A DNA stretch of 64,000 bases from the NCBI GenBank assembly GCA_020633435.1, contig JACKDP010000001.1, positions 1,302,001-1,366,000 on the forward strand, given 5' to 3'. Made by a program: the position numbers and the translations under genes. Shown here piece after piece: positions 48,081-56,936 of this stretch; position 1 is the stretch's first letter, and the number at the start of each line of letters is the position of its first letter. Source of the stretch: Myxococcales bacterium (GTDB taxonomy: Bacteria; Myxococcota_A; Bradymonadia; UBA7976; UBA1532). Under the pieces are notes generated by a model, which saw only the letters and a list, made by a program, of their open reading frames with translations, was not told the DNA's origin and made no database searches.

Positions 48081-50149
48081 CGCGCCGCCTGCCCCTCGCG
48101 ATCCTCGCCCTGCTCCTCGCGGGCTGCCCCTCCGGCGGCGGCGACGGCGACGCGGGCGGCCTGCCGCTCGATGGCGGCGCGGTCGACGGCCAGGCGGGCG
48201 ACGCTGGCCGGGTGGATCAGGGCGCGGCCGACGCCAGCGCGCGCGACGCCGGCGGGCGGGACGCCAGCCCAGGGGACGCCAGGCTCGACGACGCCCGGGT
48301 CGGCGACGCCGGCGCCCCCGATGGCGCCACGCCCGACGCTGGCCCGGTCGGGGACTGCCCCGCCGTGGTCGCCGACACCGACGCCGAGGGCCTCGACGAG
48401 CTGACCGGCGCCCTCGCGGTGGCGGGCCACCTGGACGGCGCCCGCTGCGCCGCCGAGCGCCTGGTCGCGCTCCAGCCCGATCACCCGCTGGCCCTCAACA
48501 ACCTCGCGTTCGTGCGGCTCGAGGCCGACGACGTCGAGGGGGCGCTGGCGCTGCTGCGGCCCCTGGCCCGCGAGTGGCCCGACTCCGCGCCCATCCTGCA
48601 GAACCTGGCGATGGCCGCCTCCCGCGCGGGCGCCCACGCCGAGGCCGCGGCGGCGGCCGACGCCCTGGTCGCGCAGGAGCCCGACGACCCCTGCACCGCC
48701 GAGGTCGCCCGGGCGGTGGTCGGGCTGCGGGCCGGCACGGCCGACGAGGACGAGGCGCGGCGGCTGATCGAAGACCGCTGCGACCTCAAGTTCCTTTGGC
48801 AGCGGCTCGTGGACGAGGGCCACGCGGCCGCGACGCCGCCCCGCCCGGCCGTCTGCGTCCCCGTCCTCGGCGCCCCGGACGAGCGCTCCACCTGCCCGAA
48901 CGGCGGCGGCTGCTTCGAGCCCGTCATCTTCGCGGTGCCCGACTGCCTCACCCACCCCGACGTCTGCGCGGCCCAGCCCTACTGGCAGAACTACAGCTTC
49001 GGCGACCAGGGCCAGCCGGTCTTCGGCGTCGTCACCGGCGAGCGCGTCATCATCGGCACTGTCGAGATGGTGACGGTGTCGTGCGAGGACGAGGAGGAGT
49101 GCTTCATCGTCACGACGCCGCAGCCCCCGCGCGGGCTGAGCGTGAGCCTGGTCGGGCCCGCCGTCGGCCAGCCCGGCCTGACGCTGCCGATGCGGGTCGG
49201 CGATGGCGTCGCGGCGGGGTCGTACTACGTCGTCTTCCCGCTCTTCCCCCAGCGCGTCATCCACCCGTCCTCGGCCGCCGCAGAGGTCGGCTGCCCGGGG
49301 ATGCGCGGCCCCTTCTACCACTTCAGCAGCGAGGGCGAGCTGGAGGCCATGGCCCAGGAGACGGCCGATCGCCTGGCGGCGATGGACGGCTTCCGGGTCA
49401 CGGCCAGCGCGAGCGTCGGGGGCTTCCACCCCAGCTACGGCTGGCGGAGCCCGTTCTGGCAGGAGCAGCCCTGCCCCATGCCGCCCTACCTGCAGTGCCA
49501 GGACGCCACGGTGGCGGGACCCGCCGCCCCCGAGGCCCTGCCGCCGCTCCCGGCGGGCTGCGCCGATGGCTTCCTGCGGGGCCTCGAAGACCTGCAGCGG
49601 GGCGGCGGCCCCGACACCGTGCTGCTGGAGGTGAGCACGTCGACGCTCCAGTGTGACCTGCCAGGCCCCGGCGAGCTGGAGGGCGTGCCCTTCGATCCCG
49701 TGCGGGCCATCCTCACCGCGGCGCTGCCGAACGGCTCGTCGGCGGCCGTGCTCTTCAGCGTGCCCACCGGGGCGCTCGAGGTCACGATCGACGGGACGGG
49801 CAAGCTCAACGTCAACGTCCGCGGCGGCCTGATCTCCTTCGACGGCGGCGTGGGCCTGCTGGACGGCGCCTTCGACGTGCGGCTGGGGGTCGGCCCCGCC
49901 GTCAACGTGGCCCGCGGGATGGCCGCCTTCGACCTGACCGTCGGCTTCGGGGTGAAGGGCAACCTGCAGGACCGCTCCGTCCACCAGCTCTACGGCAACA
50001 TCGCGGGCAGCGCCTGCTTCGGCCGGCGGCAGAAACTCAGCGTCGACTACGCCATCGCCCAGGTCGATCTGGCCCCCGCGACCGACCGGCTGACCCGGGG
50101 CTTCAACCGCGCGCCCGGCCAGCAGGTCGCGCTGTCGTCGAAGCGGTAG
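48077..50149 (+). CDS. Large lipoprotein with TPR-like region, unknown function
   Basis: A 690-residue protein with signal peptide LPLAILALLLAGC and a ~80-residue Asp/Ala/Gly linker. TPR-like helices at ~115-200 (HPLALNNLAFVRLEADDVEG, APILQNLAMAASRAGAHAEA) follow. A Cys-containing beta-rich region comes next, and the C-terminal ~150 residues are Gly-rich strands (LEVTIDGTGKLNVNVRGGLI, FDLTVGFGVKGNL). Its ATG overlaps the stop of the beta-propeller gene, implying coupled expression. No enzyme motif is seen. It is probably an outer-membrane-associated assembly or binding protein. Confidence 0.78.
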   Translation: MTRRLPLAILALLLAGCPSGGGDGDAGGLPLDGGAVDGQAGDAGRVDQGAADASARDAGGRDASPGDARLDDARVGDAGAPDGATPDAGPVGDCPAVVADTDAEGLDELTGALAVAGHLDGARCAAERLVALQPDHPLALNNLAFVRLEADDVEGALALLRPLAREWPDSAPILQNLAMAASRAGAHAEAAAAADALVAQEPDDPCTAEVARAVVGLRAGTADEDEARRLIEDRCDLKFLWQRLVDEGHAAATPPRPAVCVPVLGAPDERSTCPNGGGCFEPVIFAVPDCLTHPDVCAAQPYWQNYSFGDQGQPVFGVVTGERVIIGTVEMVTVSCEDEEECFIVTTPQPPRGLSVSLVGPAVGQPGLTLPMRVGDGVAAGSYYVVFPLFPQRVIHPSSAAAEVGCPGMRGPFYHFSSEGELEAMAQETADRLAAMDGFRVTASASVGGFHPSYGWRSPFWQEQPCPMPPYLQCQDATVAGPAAPEALPPLPAGCADGFLRGLEDLQRGGGPDTVLLEVSTSTLQCDLPGPGELEGVPFDPVRAILTAALPNGSSAAVLFSVPTGALEVTIDGTGKLNVNVRGGLISFDGGVGLLDGAFDVRLGVGPAVNVARGMAAFDLTVGFGVKGNLQDRSVHQLYGNIAGSACFGRRQKLSVDYAIAQVDLAPATDRLTRGFNRAPGQQVALSSKR

Positions 50150-50190
50150 ATGCCAGTGTTTCCAGCTACTTGCAACAGGAGAGGGCGACC

Positions 50191-50718
50191 ATGACGGGCC
50201 GCATCCGCGTGTTCTGTGCCAGCAGCCTCGATGGCTTCATCGCGGGCGAGGGCGACGACCTGAGCTGGCTGCCCGACGTCCCCGAGGGGGGATCGGACCA
50301 TGGCTACGGCGCCTTCATGGCCACCGTCGGCGCGCTGCTCATGGGGCGGGGCACCTACGACGTCGTCGAGGCCTTCGGCCAGTGGCCCTACGGCGAGAAG
50401 CCCGTGCTGGTGGCCACGCGCCGGCCGCTGGCGCCGCCCGCGCCCAGCGTCCGCGCCGTCGAGGGCCCCATCGAGGCGCTCGTCGCCCAGGCGCGAGAGG
50501 CGGCGGCGGGGGCGGATGTGTACCTGGACGGCGGCGTCCTCATCCGGCAGGCCCTGGAGGCCGGCCTCATCGACGAGGCCATCGTCACCCTCATCCCGGT
50601 GGTGCTGGGCAAGGGCCACCCGCTCTTCGCCGGCGTCGCGGGCCGCCACCCGCTCACCATCGCGGCCCACGAGTCGCTGCCCGGCGGCCTGGTGCAGCTC
50701 ACGCTGCGGGCCCCCTGA
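50191..50718 (+). CDS. Dihydrofolate-reductase-fold protein (RibD C-terminal family)
   Basis: A 175-residue protein of the RibD_C/DHFR superfamily: VFCASSLDGFIAGEGDDLSWL at the N-terminus, ALLMGRGTYDVVEAFGQWPY in the middle, and DVYLDGGVLIRQALEAGLID followed by VTLIPVVLGKGHPLF at the end. These proteins are NADPH-dependent reductases of uncertain substrate. ATG 50191 follows AGGAGAGGG; a TTG at 50170 is less likely. The next gene starts 2 bp after its stop. Confidence 0.9.
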   Translation: MTGRIRVFCASSLDGFIAGEGDDLSWLPDVPEGGSDHGYGAFMATVGALLMGRGTYDVVEAFGQWPYGEKPVLVATRRPLAPPAPSVRAVEGPIEALVAQAREAAAGADVYLDGGVLIRQALEAGLIDEAIVTLIPVVLGKGHPLFAGVAGRHPLTIAAHESLPGGLVQLTLRAP

Positions 50719-50720
50719 CC

Positions 50721-51104
50721 GTGGCCCGCCTCGTCCTCGCCGTCTCGGGCCTCATCTTCCTGGCGTTCGGGCTCGCCTTCCTGGCCGATCCGCTCCGGTT
50801 CCTCGGCACCCTCGGCCCGCTGACGGCCAGCCCGGACCTGGTGACCGACCTGCGGGCCATCTACGGCGGGCTGAACACGGGGCTCGGCGTCTGGCTGCTG
50901 GCCAGCGTGCGCGTCCCGGCGCTCCACCGCCCCGGCCTGGCCCTCATCGCAGCGACGCTCGGGGTCGTGGCGGTGGGCCGGGCCGCCGGCATGCTCACCA
51001 GCGGCTTCGACCGCAGCGTCACCCCGGTCTTCCTCGGGCTCGAGGCCCTCGGGGCCGTGCTGGCCGCCGTCGCCTGGTGGCGGCTGGGGCGCGCGGCCCG
51101 GTAG
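50721..51104 (+). CDS. Four-helix membrane protein (DUF4345-like)
   Basis: A 127-residue protein starting at GTG two bases after the DHFR-fold gene. Four membrane segments are visible (ARLVLAVSGLIFLAFGLAFL; IYGGLNTGLGVWLLAS; GLALIAATLGVVAVGRAAGM; VFLGLEALGAVLAAVAWW). The second-helix LRAIYGGLNTGLGVWLL phrase and overall size fit DUF4345. Function unknown. Confidence 0.78.
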   Translation: MARLVLAVSGLIFLAFGLAFLADPLRFLGTLGPLTASPDLVTDLRAIYGGLNTGLGVWLLASVRVPALHRPGLALIAATLGVVAVGRAAGMLTSGFDRSVTPVFLGLEALGAVLAAVAWWRLGRAAR

Positions 51105-51162
51105 CGGCGCGGGGCGCGGCTTGCTACGGTGAGCCCACCCAGCCGATCCCGAGAAAAGCGCC

Positions 51163-51996
51163 ATGTTCTCGACCCTTCCGGCCCGTCCGCGGGTGGTCCG
51201 CCTCGCCCCGCTGCTGCTCCTGGGCTGCGGCGCCCAGCCGCCGGCCGCCTCGGCGCCCACCCCCATCGTCGAGGCGCCCGCCGAGGTCCCGCCCGCCGCG
51301 CCGGCCGTGGCCGGTGCCCGGCTGGAGTCGGGCGAGCTCGACTGCGCGCTGACGGCGACGGACGGGCGGCTCACCGCGACCTGCGCCGAGGCCGGGCTCA
51401 CCTGCGCCGAGGTCGCGCGGGCCGAGCTGGCCGCCCCGGCAGGCCCCGAGGTGGTCTGGCGCTGCGACGCCGACGAGAGCCCACGCGCGCTCGTCGTGGC
51501 CCAGGCCAGCGCCATCCTCTGGGTCGCCGACGTCAGCGGGCAGCTCGGCCCTGGAGGCGCGGACTGCGATCTGCCGCCCGCCATCACCGTCGCGGTGGTC
51601 GACGTCGTGCCCGACGCGCCCCAGGAGCTCTACATCCGCCAGACCGGCTGCACCTCGCCGGCCCAGCTCGGCGACGCGGAGGGCGTCTGGCGGTTCGTCG
51701 ACGGCCAGGCCACCCCGGTCGCGACGGCGCGCATGGCCTGCGAGTGGGTGGGCGACACGGCCGACCCCGACGCCGAGCCGCCGCCGGAGGACGCCGCCTA
51801 CAACTGCGTAGGCGGCTACCTGGCGGTGGAGGCGGCGGGCGGCGCGTGGTCCGTCCAGCAGCTCGAGCCGACGCTCGACGGCTACATCAGCGACGTCCGC
51901 GACGCGCAGGGCCGGCTGGGCGGGGGCCACGAGGTGGCCCGGACGCCGCTGCGCTGGGACGCCGCCAGCGCCCGGTTCGTGCCCGCGAGCCCCTGA
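51163..51996 (+). CDS. Lipoprotein of unknown function
   Basis: A 277-residue protein with signal peptide VVRLAPLLLLGC (lipobox Cys at ~22) and a Pro/Ala linker. A compact domain follows with about eight Cys that could form disulfides (DCALTATDGRLTATC, CAEVARAELA, VWRCDADES). No domain is recognised. ATG 51163 is preceded by a GAGAAAAG-like site. It stands alone between the DUF4345-like gene and the next lipoprotein. Confidence 0.72.
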   Translation: MFSTLPARPRVVRLAPLLLLGCGAQPPAASAPTPIVEAPAEVPPAAPAVAGARLESGELDCALTATDGRLTATCAEAGLTCAEVARAELAAPAGPEVVWRCDADESPRALVVAQASAILWVADVSGQLGPGGADCDLPPAITVAVVDVVPDAPQELYIRQTGCTSPAQLGDAEGVWRFVDGQATPVATARMACEWVGDTADPDAEPPPEDAAYNCVGGYLAVEAAGGAWSVQQLEPTLDGYISDVRDAQGRLGGGHEVARTPLRWDAASARFVPASP

Positions 51997-52022
51997 TCCG
52001 CGGCGCGGCGCGGCGATCGCGT

Positions 52023-52052
52023 TTGCCACGGTCCGGGCCGTCCGCGTATGAA
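52023..52052 (+). promoter_or_regulatory. Candidate sigma-70-type promoter
   Basis: TTGCCA (52023-52028) and TATGAA (52047-52052) are separated by 18 bp, 32 bp before the start of the Gly/Gln-linker lipoprotein. Confidence 0.35.
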
Positions 52053-52084
52053 GCGCCCGCGGAAACCACGACCCGGAGCTTGTG

Positions 52085-53896
52085 ATGCGCGCGCTTGTGA
52101 TGACCCTCTGCGCCCTGTCTCTCACCTTGACGGCCTGTGACGACGCAGGCGACGCCCAGCAGGACGACGCCGGCGTGCGCGATGGCGGGGCCGGCGGCCA
52201 GGGCGGCGCGGGCGGCCAGGGCGGCGCGGGCGGCCAGGGCGGCGCCGGTGGCCAGGGTGGTGCCGGCGGTCAGGGTGGCGCCGGTGGCCAGGGCGGTGCC
52301 GGCGGTCAGGGCGGCGCCGGTGGCCAGGGTGGCGCCGGCGGCCAGGGTGGCGCTGGCGGTCAGGGCGGCGCCGGCGGCCAGGGTGGTGCCGGCGGTCAGG
52401 GTGGTGCCGGCGGTGCCGGCGGTGCCGGCGGTGCCGGCGGCATGATGGGCGAGGGCGAGAGCACCAACGCCCAGTGCAGCGACGGCGTCGACAACGACGG
52501 CAACGGCTTCATCGACTGCGACGACCGCGGCTGCACCCGCAACCCCGCGGTGGACGTCTGCGGCCCCGGCGAGAACACCGACGCCCTCTGCAGCGACGGC
52601 ATCGACAACAACGGCAACGGCTTCACCGACTGCGACGACTTCGACTGCTCGCGCAACCCGGCCGTGTCCGTCTGTGGGGCGGCCCCGCAGAACGAGGACA
52701 CGGACGACCTCTGCAGCGACGGCATCGACAACGACGGCAACGGCTTCGCCGACTGCCGCGACTTCTCCTGCTCCCGCAACCCCGCCATCACCGTCTGCGG
52801 CACCGAGGACAACGACGACCTCTGCAGCGACGGCATCGACAACAACGGCAACGGCTTCATCGACTGCGACGACTTCGGCTGCTCCCGCAACCCTGCGGTG
52901 TCGGTCTGCGGCGGCGGGTCGCCCGAGGACACCGACGCCCTGTGCAGCGACGGCATCGACAACGACGGCGACAGCTTCATCGACTGCCAGGACTTCGACT
53001 GCAGCCGCAACCCGGCCGTGAGCGTGTGCGCGCCCGCCCCCGAGGGCGAGAACACCGACGCGCTCTGCAGCGACGGCGTCGACAACGACGGCGACGGCTT
53101 CACCGACTGTGACGACTTCGGCTGCACCCGGACGCCCGGCGTCACGATCTGCGATGGCGAGATCATCATCGACGGCGAGAGCACGGACGCCGAGTGCGGC
53201 GATGGCATCGACAACGACGGCGATGGCTTCATCGACTGCGATGACTTCGGCTGCTCCCGCAACCCCGACGTCATGGTCTGCAACGTCGGCCCCCAGCCCA
53301 ACCCCGAGGGCACCGACGCCCTGTGCAGCGACGGCGTCGACAACGACGGCGACGGCTTCATCGACTGCGAGGACTTCGACTGCACGCGCAACGCCGCGGT
53401 GAGCGTCTGCCGCATGGAGCCCGTGCCCGACGCCGAGAGCACCGACGCCCTGTGCAGCGATGGCATCGACAACGACGGCGATGGCTTCATCGACTGTGAT
53501 GACTTCGGCTGCTCCCGCACGCCCGAGGTGAGCGTCTGCCCGCGCGAGGACACCAACGCCCTGTGCAGCGACGGCATCGACAACGACGAGAACGGCTTCA
53601 TCGACTGCGACGACTTCGGCTGCGCCCGCAACCCCGCCGTGGGCGTCTGCGCCCCGGCCGCCGTGGACTGCCAGGCCTGCGTCGACGCCGCCGTCGACGC
53701 CGGCGGCGCCTGCCGCGAGAGCTTCGCCACCTGCGCCGGCGAGCGCGCGTGCCAGGGCCTGTTGCAGTGCCTCGCGCATTGCGAAGAGCAGGCCTGCGTC
53801 GACCGCTGCGCGGTCCAGTTCGAGGGCGGCGTCCCCGGCTACCTCGCCATCGAAGAGTGCCTGACCGTCGTCTGCGCGGACGCCTGCGCGCAGTAG
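52085..53896 (+). CDS. Lipoprotein with eleven DNDGDGFxDC acidic repeats
   Basis: A 603-residue protein: signal peptide ALVMTLCALSLTLTAC, a long (Gly-Gly-Gln-Gly-Gly-Ala)n linker, then about eleven ~40-residue repeats with core LCSDGIDNDGDGFIDCDDFGC followed by SRNPAVSVC. The Asp/Asn spacing (DxDxDG) resembles Ca-binding loops of EF-hand/thrombospondin type, with two flanking disulfide-capable Cys. The C-terminal ~75 residues are a separate Cys-rich helical cap (CQACVDAAVDAGGACRESF, CLAHCEEQACVDRC). Probably a rigid Ca-stabilised surface stalk; inference. Confidence 0.85.
   Translation: MRALVMTLCALSLTLTACDDAGDAQQDDAGVRDGGAGGQGGAGGQGGAGGQGGAGGQGGAGGQGGAGGQGGAGGQGGAGGQGGAGGQGGAGGQGGAGGQGGAGGQGGAGGAGGAGGAGGMMGEGESTNAQCSDGVDNDGNGFIDCDDRGCTRNPAVDVCGPGENTDALCSDGIDNNGNGFTDCDDFDCSRNPAVSVCGAAPQNEDTDDLCSDGIDNDGNGFADCRDFSCSRNPAITVCGTEDNDDLCSDGIDNNGNGFIDCDDFGCSRNPAVSVCGGGSPEDTDALCSDGIDNDGDSFIDCQDFDCSRNPAVSVCAPAPEGENTDALCSDGVDNDGDGFTDCDDFGCTRTPGVTICDGEIIIDGESTDAECGDGIDNDGDGFIDCDDFGCSRNPDVMVCNVGPQPNPEGTDALCSDGVDNDGDGFIDCEDFDCTRNAAVSVCRMEPVPDAESTDALCSDGIDNDGDGFIDCDDFGCSRTPEVSVCPREDTNALCSDGIDNDENGFIDCDDFGCARNPAVGVCAPAAVDCQACVDAAVDAGGACRESFATCAGERACQGLLQCLAHCEEQACVDRCAVQFEGGVPGYLAIEECLTVVCADACAQ
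52184..52441 (+). repeat. 18-bp coding tandem repeat (Gly-Gly-Gln-Gly-Gly-Ala linker)
   Basis: About a dozen in-frame copies of an 18-bp unit (GGCCAGGGCGGCGCCGGC with third-base variation), followed by shorter GGTGCCGGC units. Changes between copies are nearly all synonymous. Copy number could vary between strains without frameshift. Confidence 0.85.
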
Positions 53897-53989
53897 CCTC
53901 CGCCCGGTTTCCCGAGTCCTCTCCTGGGCTTGCGAGCACGCGAACCGGCGCCCCTTCCCCACCCGGCGGCCCCATGCCAGGGTGGCCGC

Positions 53990-54850
53990 ATGCACGACAC
54001 CCTGCGCGTCACGGCCAACGGCCTCGAGTTCGGCCTCCTCGCCCAGGGCGAGGGCCCCCTCGTCCTCCTGCTGCACGGCTTCCCCGACCGACCGGAGAGC
54101 TGGCTGCCCGTCATGGCCGGGCTGGCCGAGGCTGGCTTCCGCGCCGTCGCGCCCGCCCTGCGCGGCTATCGCCCAACGGCCATCCCCGCGGACGGCGACT
54201 ACCGCGTGGCCACCCTCGGCCGCGACGTCCTCGCCCTCATCAGCGCCCTGGGCGCCGAGACCGCCGTCGTCGTCGGCCACGACTGGGGCGCCTCGGCCGC
54301 CTACGCCGCCGCCAACCTCGGCCCCGGCCAGGTCCGCGCCCTCTGCACCCTCGCCATCCCCCACCCGCGCATCATCAAGCCGAGCCTCGACCTCGCCCGC
54401 CGCGCCCCCCACTTCGCGCTCTTCCAGCTCGGCCCCATCGGCCGCTGGTGGGCCCGCCGCGCCGACCTCGCCTACATCGCCCACCTCTACCGGACGTGGT
54501 CCCCCACCTGGCCCGACCCCACCCCCGCCATCGAAGCCGTCCAGGCCGACCTCCGCGAGCCCGGCCGCCTCGAAGCGGCCCTCGCCTACTACGCCCAGCT
54601 CTCGTCCAGCCTGAAGAAGACCCCCGAGAACCGCCTGCTGCGCGCCCCTACCGCCCAGCCCGCCCTCCTCTTCGTCGGCGACGACGACGGCGCCCTCCGG
54701 TTCGAGAAGGACTTCGCCGGCATCGAAGCCTGCTTCACGGGCCCCATGCAGCTCGTCCGCGTGCCCCACGCCGGCCACTTCATCCCCGCCGAGCAACCCC
54801 AGGCCGTCCTCGACGCCCTCCTCCCCTTCCTCCGCCACCTCCCCACCTGA
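53990..54850 (+). CDS. Alpha/beta hydrolase, epoxide-hydrolase/haloacetate-dehalogenase type
   Basis: A 286-residue alpha/beta-hydrolase. The oxyanion region is LLLHGFPDRPESW. The nucleophile elbow is VVGHDWGAS, with Asp instead of Ser, which marks the epoxide-hydrolase/haloalkane-dehalogenase branch. The catalytic His lies in VRVPHAGHFIPAEQP and the DDD segment near residue 235 holds a likely acid. ATG 53990 (MHDTLRV) is chosen; an upstream start at 53930 only adds Pro-rich sequence. It is a single gene followed by the 72-bp repeats. Confidence 0.9.
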   Translation: MHDTLRVTANGLEFGLLAQGEGPLVLLLHGFPDRPESWLPVMAGLAEAGFRAVAPALRGYRPTAIPADGDYRVATLGRDVLALISALGAETAVVVGHDWGASAAYAAANLGPGQVRALCTLAIPHPRIIKPSLDLARRAPHFALFQLGPIGRWWARRADLAYIAHLYRTWSPTWPDPTPAIEAVQADLREPGRLEAALAYYAQLSSSLKKTPENRLLRAPTAQPALLFVGDDDGALRFEKDFAGIEACFTGPMQLVRVPHAGHFIPAEQPQAVLDALLPFLRHLPT

Positions 54851-54863
54851 CCGCCGGCCCTCG

Positions 54864-54996
54864 CGGGCCTCCAGGGCCTACCGGGTACGCCGGCGCCACG
54901 GTGGAATCTTGCGGCAAGGCTGAACCCGGGCCTCCCGGGCCTCCAGGGTCTACCGGGTACACCGACGATACGCTGGAATCTTGCGGCAGGGCTGAA
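54864..54996. repeat. Two direct copies of a ~61-bp element, period 72 bp
   Basis: Copies at 54864-54924 and 54936-54996 share CGGGCCTCCAGGG, TACCGGGTAC, TGGAATCTTGCGGCA and GGCTGAA in the same order, with about a dozen substitutions. The repeats fill the first half of a 335-bp gap (54851-55185) between the hydrolase and the Y1 transposase. In one plus frame the copies read as PPGPTGYAGAT and PPGSTGYTDDT, but no start or ribosome site is present. The rest of the gap shows no gene. Confidence 0.75.
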
Positions 54997-55185
54997 GTCG
55001 GAGGGCTCGTGGCGTGCTGCATGGGAGTGTTTCGGGGCGGCTCGGGGCTCAAGAGCGCTGCCACCCGAGGCTTCCTGGCCGCCTCGGCCGCCCCGCCCCC
55101 GCCGGCACCCCAGCACCGGACGCACCTCACCCATGACCCGAACCCGGCCCACCGCGGCAACGACTTCAAGGACGCCGGCGCGCCG

Positions 55186-56121
55186 TCAGGCCGCGCCGGC
55201 CCGCGGTCGCCTTGGTCGGGCAAACGCCGGCGGCAGCGTGTTCGGCGGCCACGGGATCAGCACCTGCGACGGATCGGCCTGCCAGGCGTAGTAGCGCCGC
55301 GTCGAGACCGTGTAGGCCGCCCGCAGCGCGTCGTGCGCCTCCCGCCACTCCTCGTGGTGCTCGGCCGGCCCGTGCACCACCGGCGCCGGGCTCCGATGTC
55401 GCTCCTTCGGCCGCGTCATCGGATCGATGCGCCGCAGCGCCGCCGGGTCGGGAATCCGGACGCCCGCCTTCTTGCGCTTCGGCCGGGCTTCCGCCGCCAG
55501 GCCGTCGGCGAGCGTCCACATCAGCGCCCGGTGGTCCTTCTCCGACAGCGCCTCCAGCCCCGGCAGCCGGTCGATGCGCACGCGCACCTGCAGCGGCGCC
55601 TGGCCCGCGTACTGGAACACCCCCTCCACCGGCTTGCCAAACAGCAGCGACGGCGTCGAGCTGGCGAAGATGTCGTCCGCCGGGTGGCGCACCAGCATCT
55701 GGGCCGTGGCCTGACCCATGATGTACCGCAGCCGCTGCAGCGCGTACTCCAGGGTCGTGACCTGGATGCAGTGGTTCTGCTCCAGCAGGCTCCCCGTCCG
55801 CCCCAGCAACTTGTTGATCCGCTTGGAGATCTCCCGCAGCGTCCACTCCAGGAACGCGCTCTTGTGGGCCAGCGTAGGCGCCCCGATCAGCAGGTGCAGG
55901 TGGTTCGACAGGAAGTGGAAGCCATAGACGTCGATCAGCGGAAAGAGCTGCTGAGCGCGCCCCAGCACACCTTGCAGGATCGCGACGCACGCTTCGGTGG
56001 GGATGAACGCGAAGCGGTCGTCGACGACCTTGCTCGTGACCTCGTAGATCGTCGTGAGCGCGCCGAGCCGCGCCGTCGTCACGGCGTGCCGGGGGAGCTG
56101 GATTCTGAGCTTGTCGGCCAT
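55186..56121 (-). mobile_element. Y1 (HUH) transposase, RAYT-like
   Basis: A 311-residue protein with an IS200/RAYT-type catalytic core: the HUH motif is HLH in SNHLHLLIG (residues 74-76), and the candidate nucleophile Tyr is in LEYALQRLRYIMGQATAQ (~126 or 133). Family features include VYGFHFLSNHLHLL and FLEWTLREISKRINKLLGR. A ~130-residue C-terminal extension is Arg/Pro-rich (RRIDPMTRPKERHRSP). It is a single copy without IS200-type end hairpins in view. A 72-bp repeat pair lies just past its 3' end, reminiscent of REP elements next to RAYT genes. The ATG is followed by MADKLRIQLP. Confidence 0.8.
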
Positions 56122-56225
56122 GGAAGCGAGCCTCCGTCGTGGTTGCTCTCTTCCTTTCGGTCAGTCGCGGCGCGTGTCGCAGGATTTCTCGAGAAAAGTG
56201 ACGCCCGGGCGGCCGCCGACGGCAA

Positions 56226-56933
56226 TCACGGGTCCTCGCGCAGCGCGGGCTCCCCCTCTGGCTCTGCCGCCACCGGCTTCGGGTCGTCCGGTATGCCCAG
56301 CTCGGTGAAGAGCATCGCCCCCGCGACCTGGAACACGAAGAGCGTCGCCACCGCCGCCGTGCCCGCCGTTTGCTTGTCGTCCTCCAGCGCGAAGAGCAGG
56401 CCCGTGGCCGCCCCGCCCCCGACGATGGTGCCGACGCCGCTGCCCAGGAACGCCCACCCCGGGTGCACCGGCTTCTCGAACAGCCGCGCCGCGCCCCAGA
56501 CGCCCATGCTGCTGCCCGCGTAGGCCCCGCCCAGCACGCCGAACGCCCGGCCCGACACGCCGCCGAGCGGATCGGCCGGATCCCCCGCGTCGATGGCCTC
56601 GCCGATGCTGCCGCCCACCAGCCCCACGACGCCCGCGCCGAACGCGCCGGCCGCCGCCTCCGACAGGTAGGCCACCACCGGGTACTTGCGGTACAGCGGG
56701 CGCGCCTCGTCGAACTTCCGCCGACCGCGCTCGATCTCCTCCAGGAAGCCCTCGGCCGCCCGGATGTCACTCCGCAAGAGGTCCTTGTCGACGGGGAGCT
56801 CGGGGGCAGGCGCCTCGGTCACCGGCGCCGCCGCGGGCCGCGGGGCGAGGTCGTCATCGAGCTTCAGGCCGTCCTCCTGGGCGACGGCGACGCCCGCCAC
56901 GAGCAGCCCCAGACCCCAGGAAAGACGGACCAT
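56226..56933 (-). CDS. Secreted/membrane protein with glycine-zipper-like helices
   Basis: A 235-residue protein: a short signal peptide (WGLGLLVAGVAVA, cleavage near AQE), a Pro/Ala-rich stretch, a helical segment (IRAAEGFLEEIERGRRKFDE), then three or four Gly-rich hydrophobic helices (AAAGAFGAGVVGLVGGSIGE, FGVLGGAYAGSSMGVWGAA, FLGSGVGTIVGGGAATGLLF). No family is recognised. It starts 3 bp after the stop of the next minus-strand gene and so forms an operon with the two paralogous secreted proteins upstream. Confidence 0.75.
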   Translation of the reverse strand: MVRLSWGLGLLVAGVAVAQEDGLKLDDDLAPRPAAAPVTEAPAPELPVDKDLLRSDIRAAEGFLEEIERGRRKFDEARPLYRKYPVVAYLSEAAAGAFGAGVVGLVGGSIGEAIDAGDPADPLGGVSGRAFGVLGGAYAGSSMGVWGAARLFEKPVHPGWAFLGSGVGTIVGGGAATGLLFALEDDKQTAGTAAVATLFVFQVAGAMLFTELGIPDDPKPVAAEPEGEPALREDP

Positions 56934-56936
56934 GGC

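Noticed and set aside
52184..52441. Regular repeats that could be mistaken for a CRISPR or satellite array
   Set aside because: The 18-bp units are contiguous, in frame and encode the Gly/Gln linker of a lipoprotein; there are no spacers.
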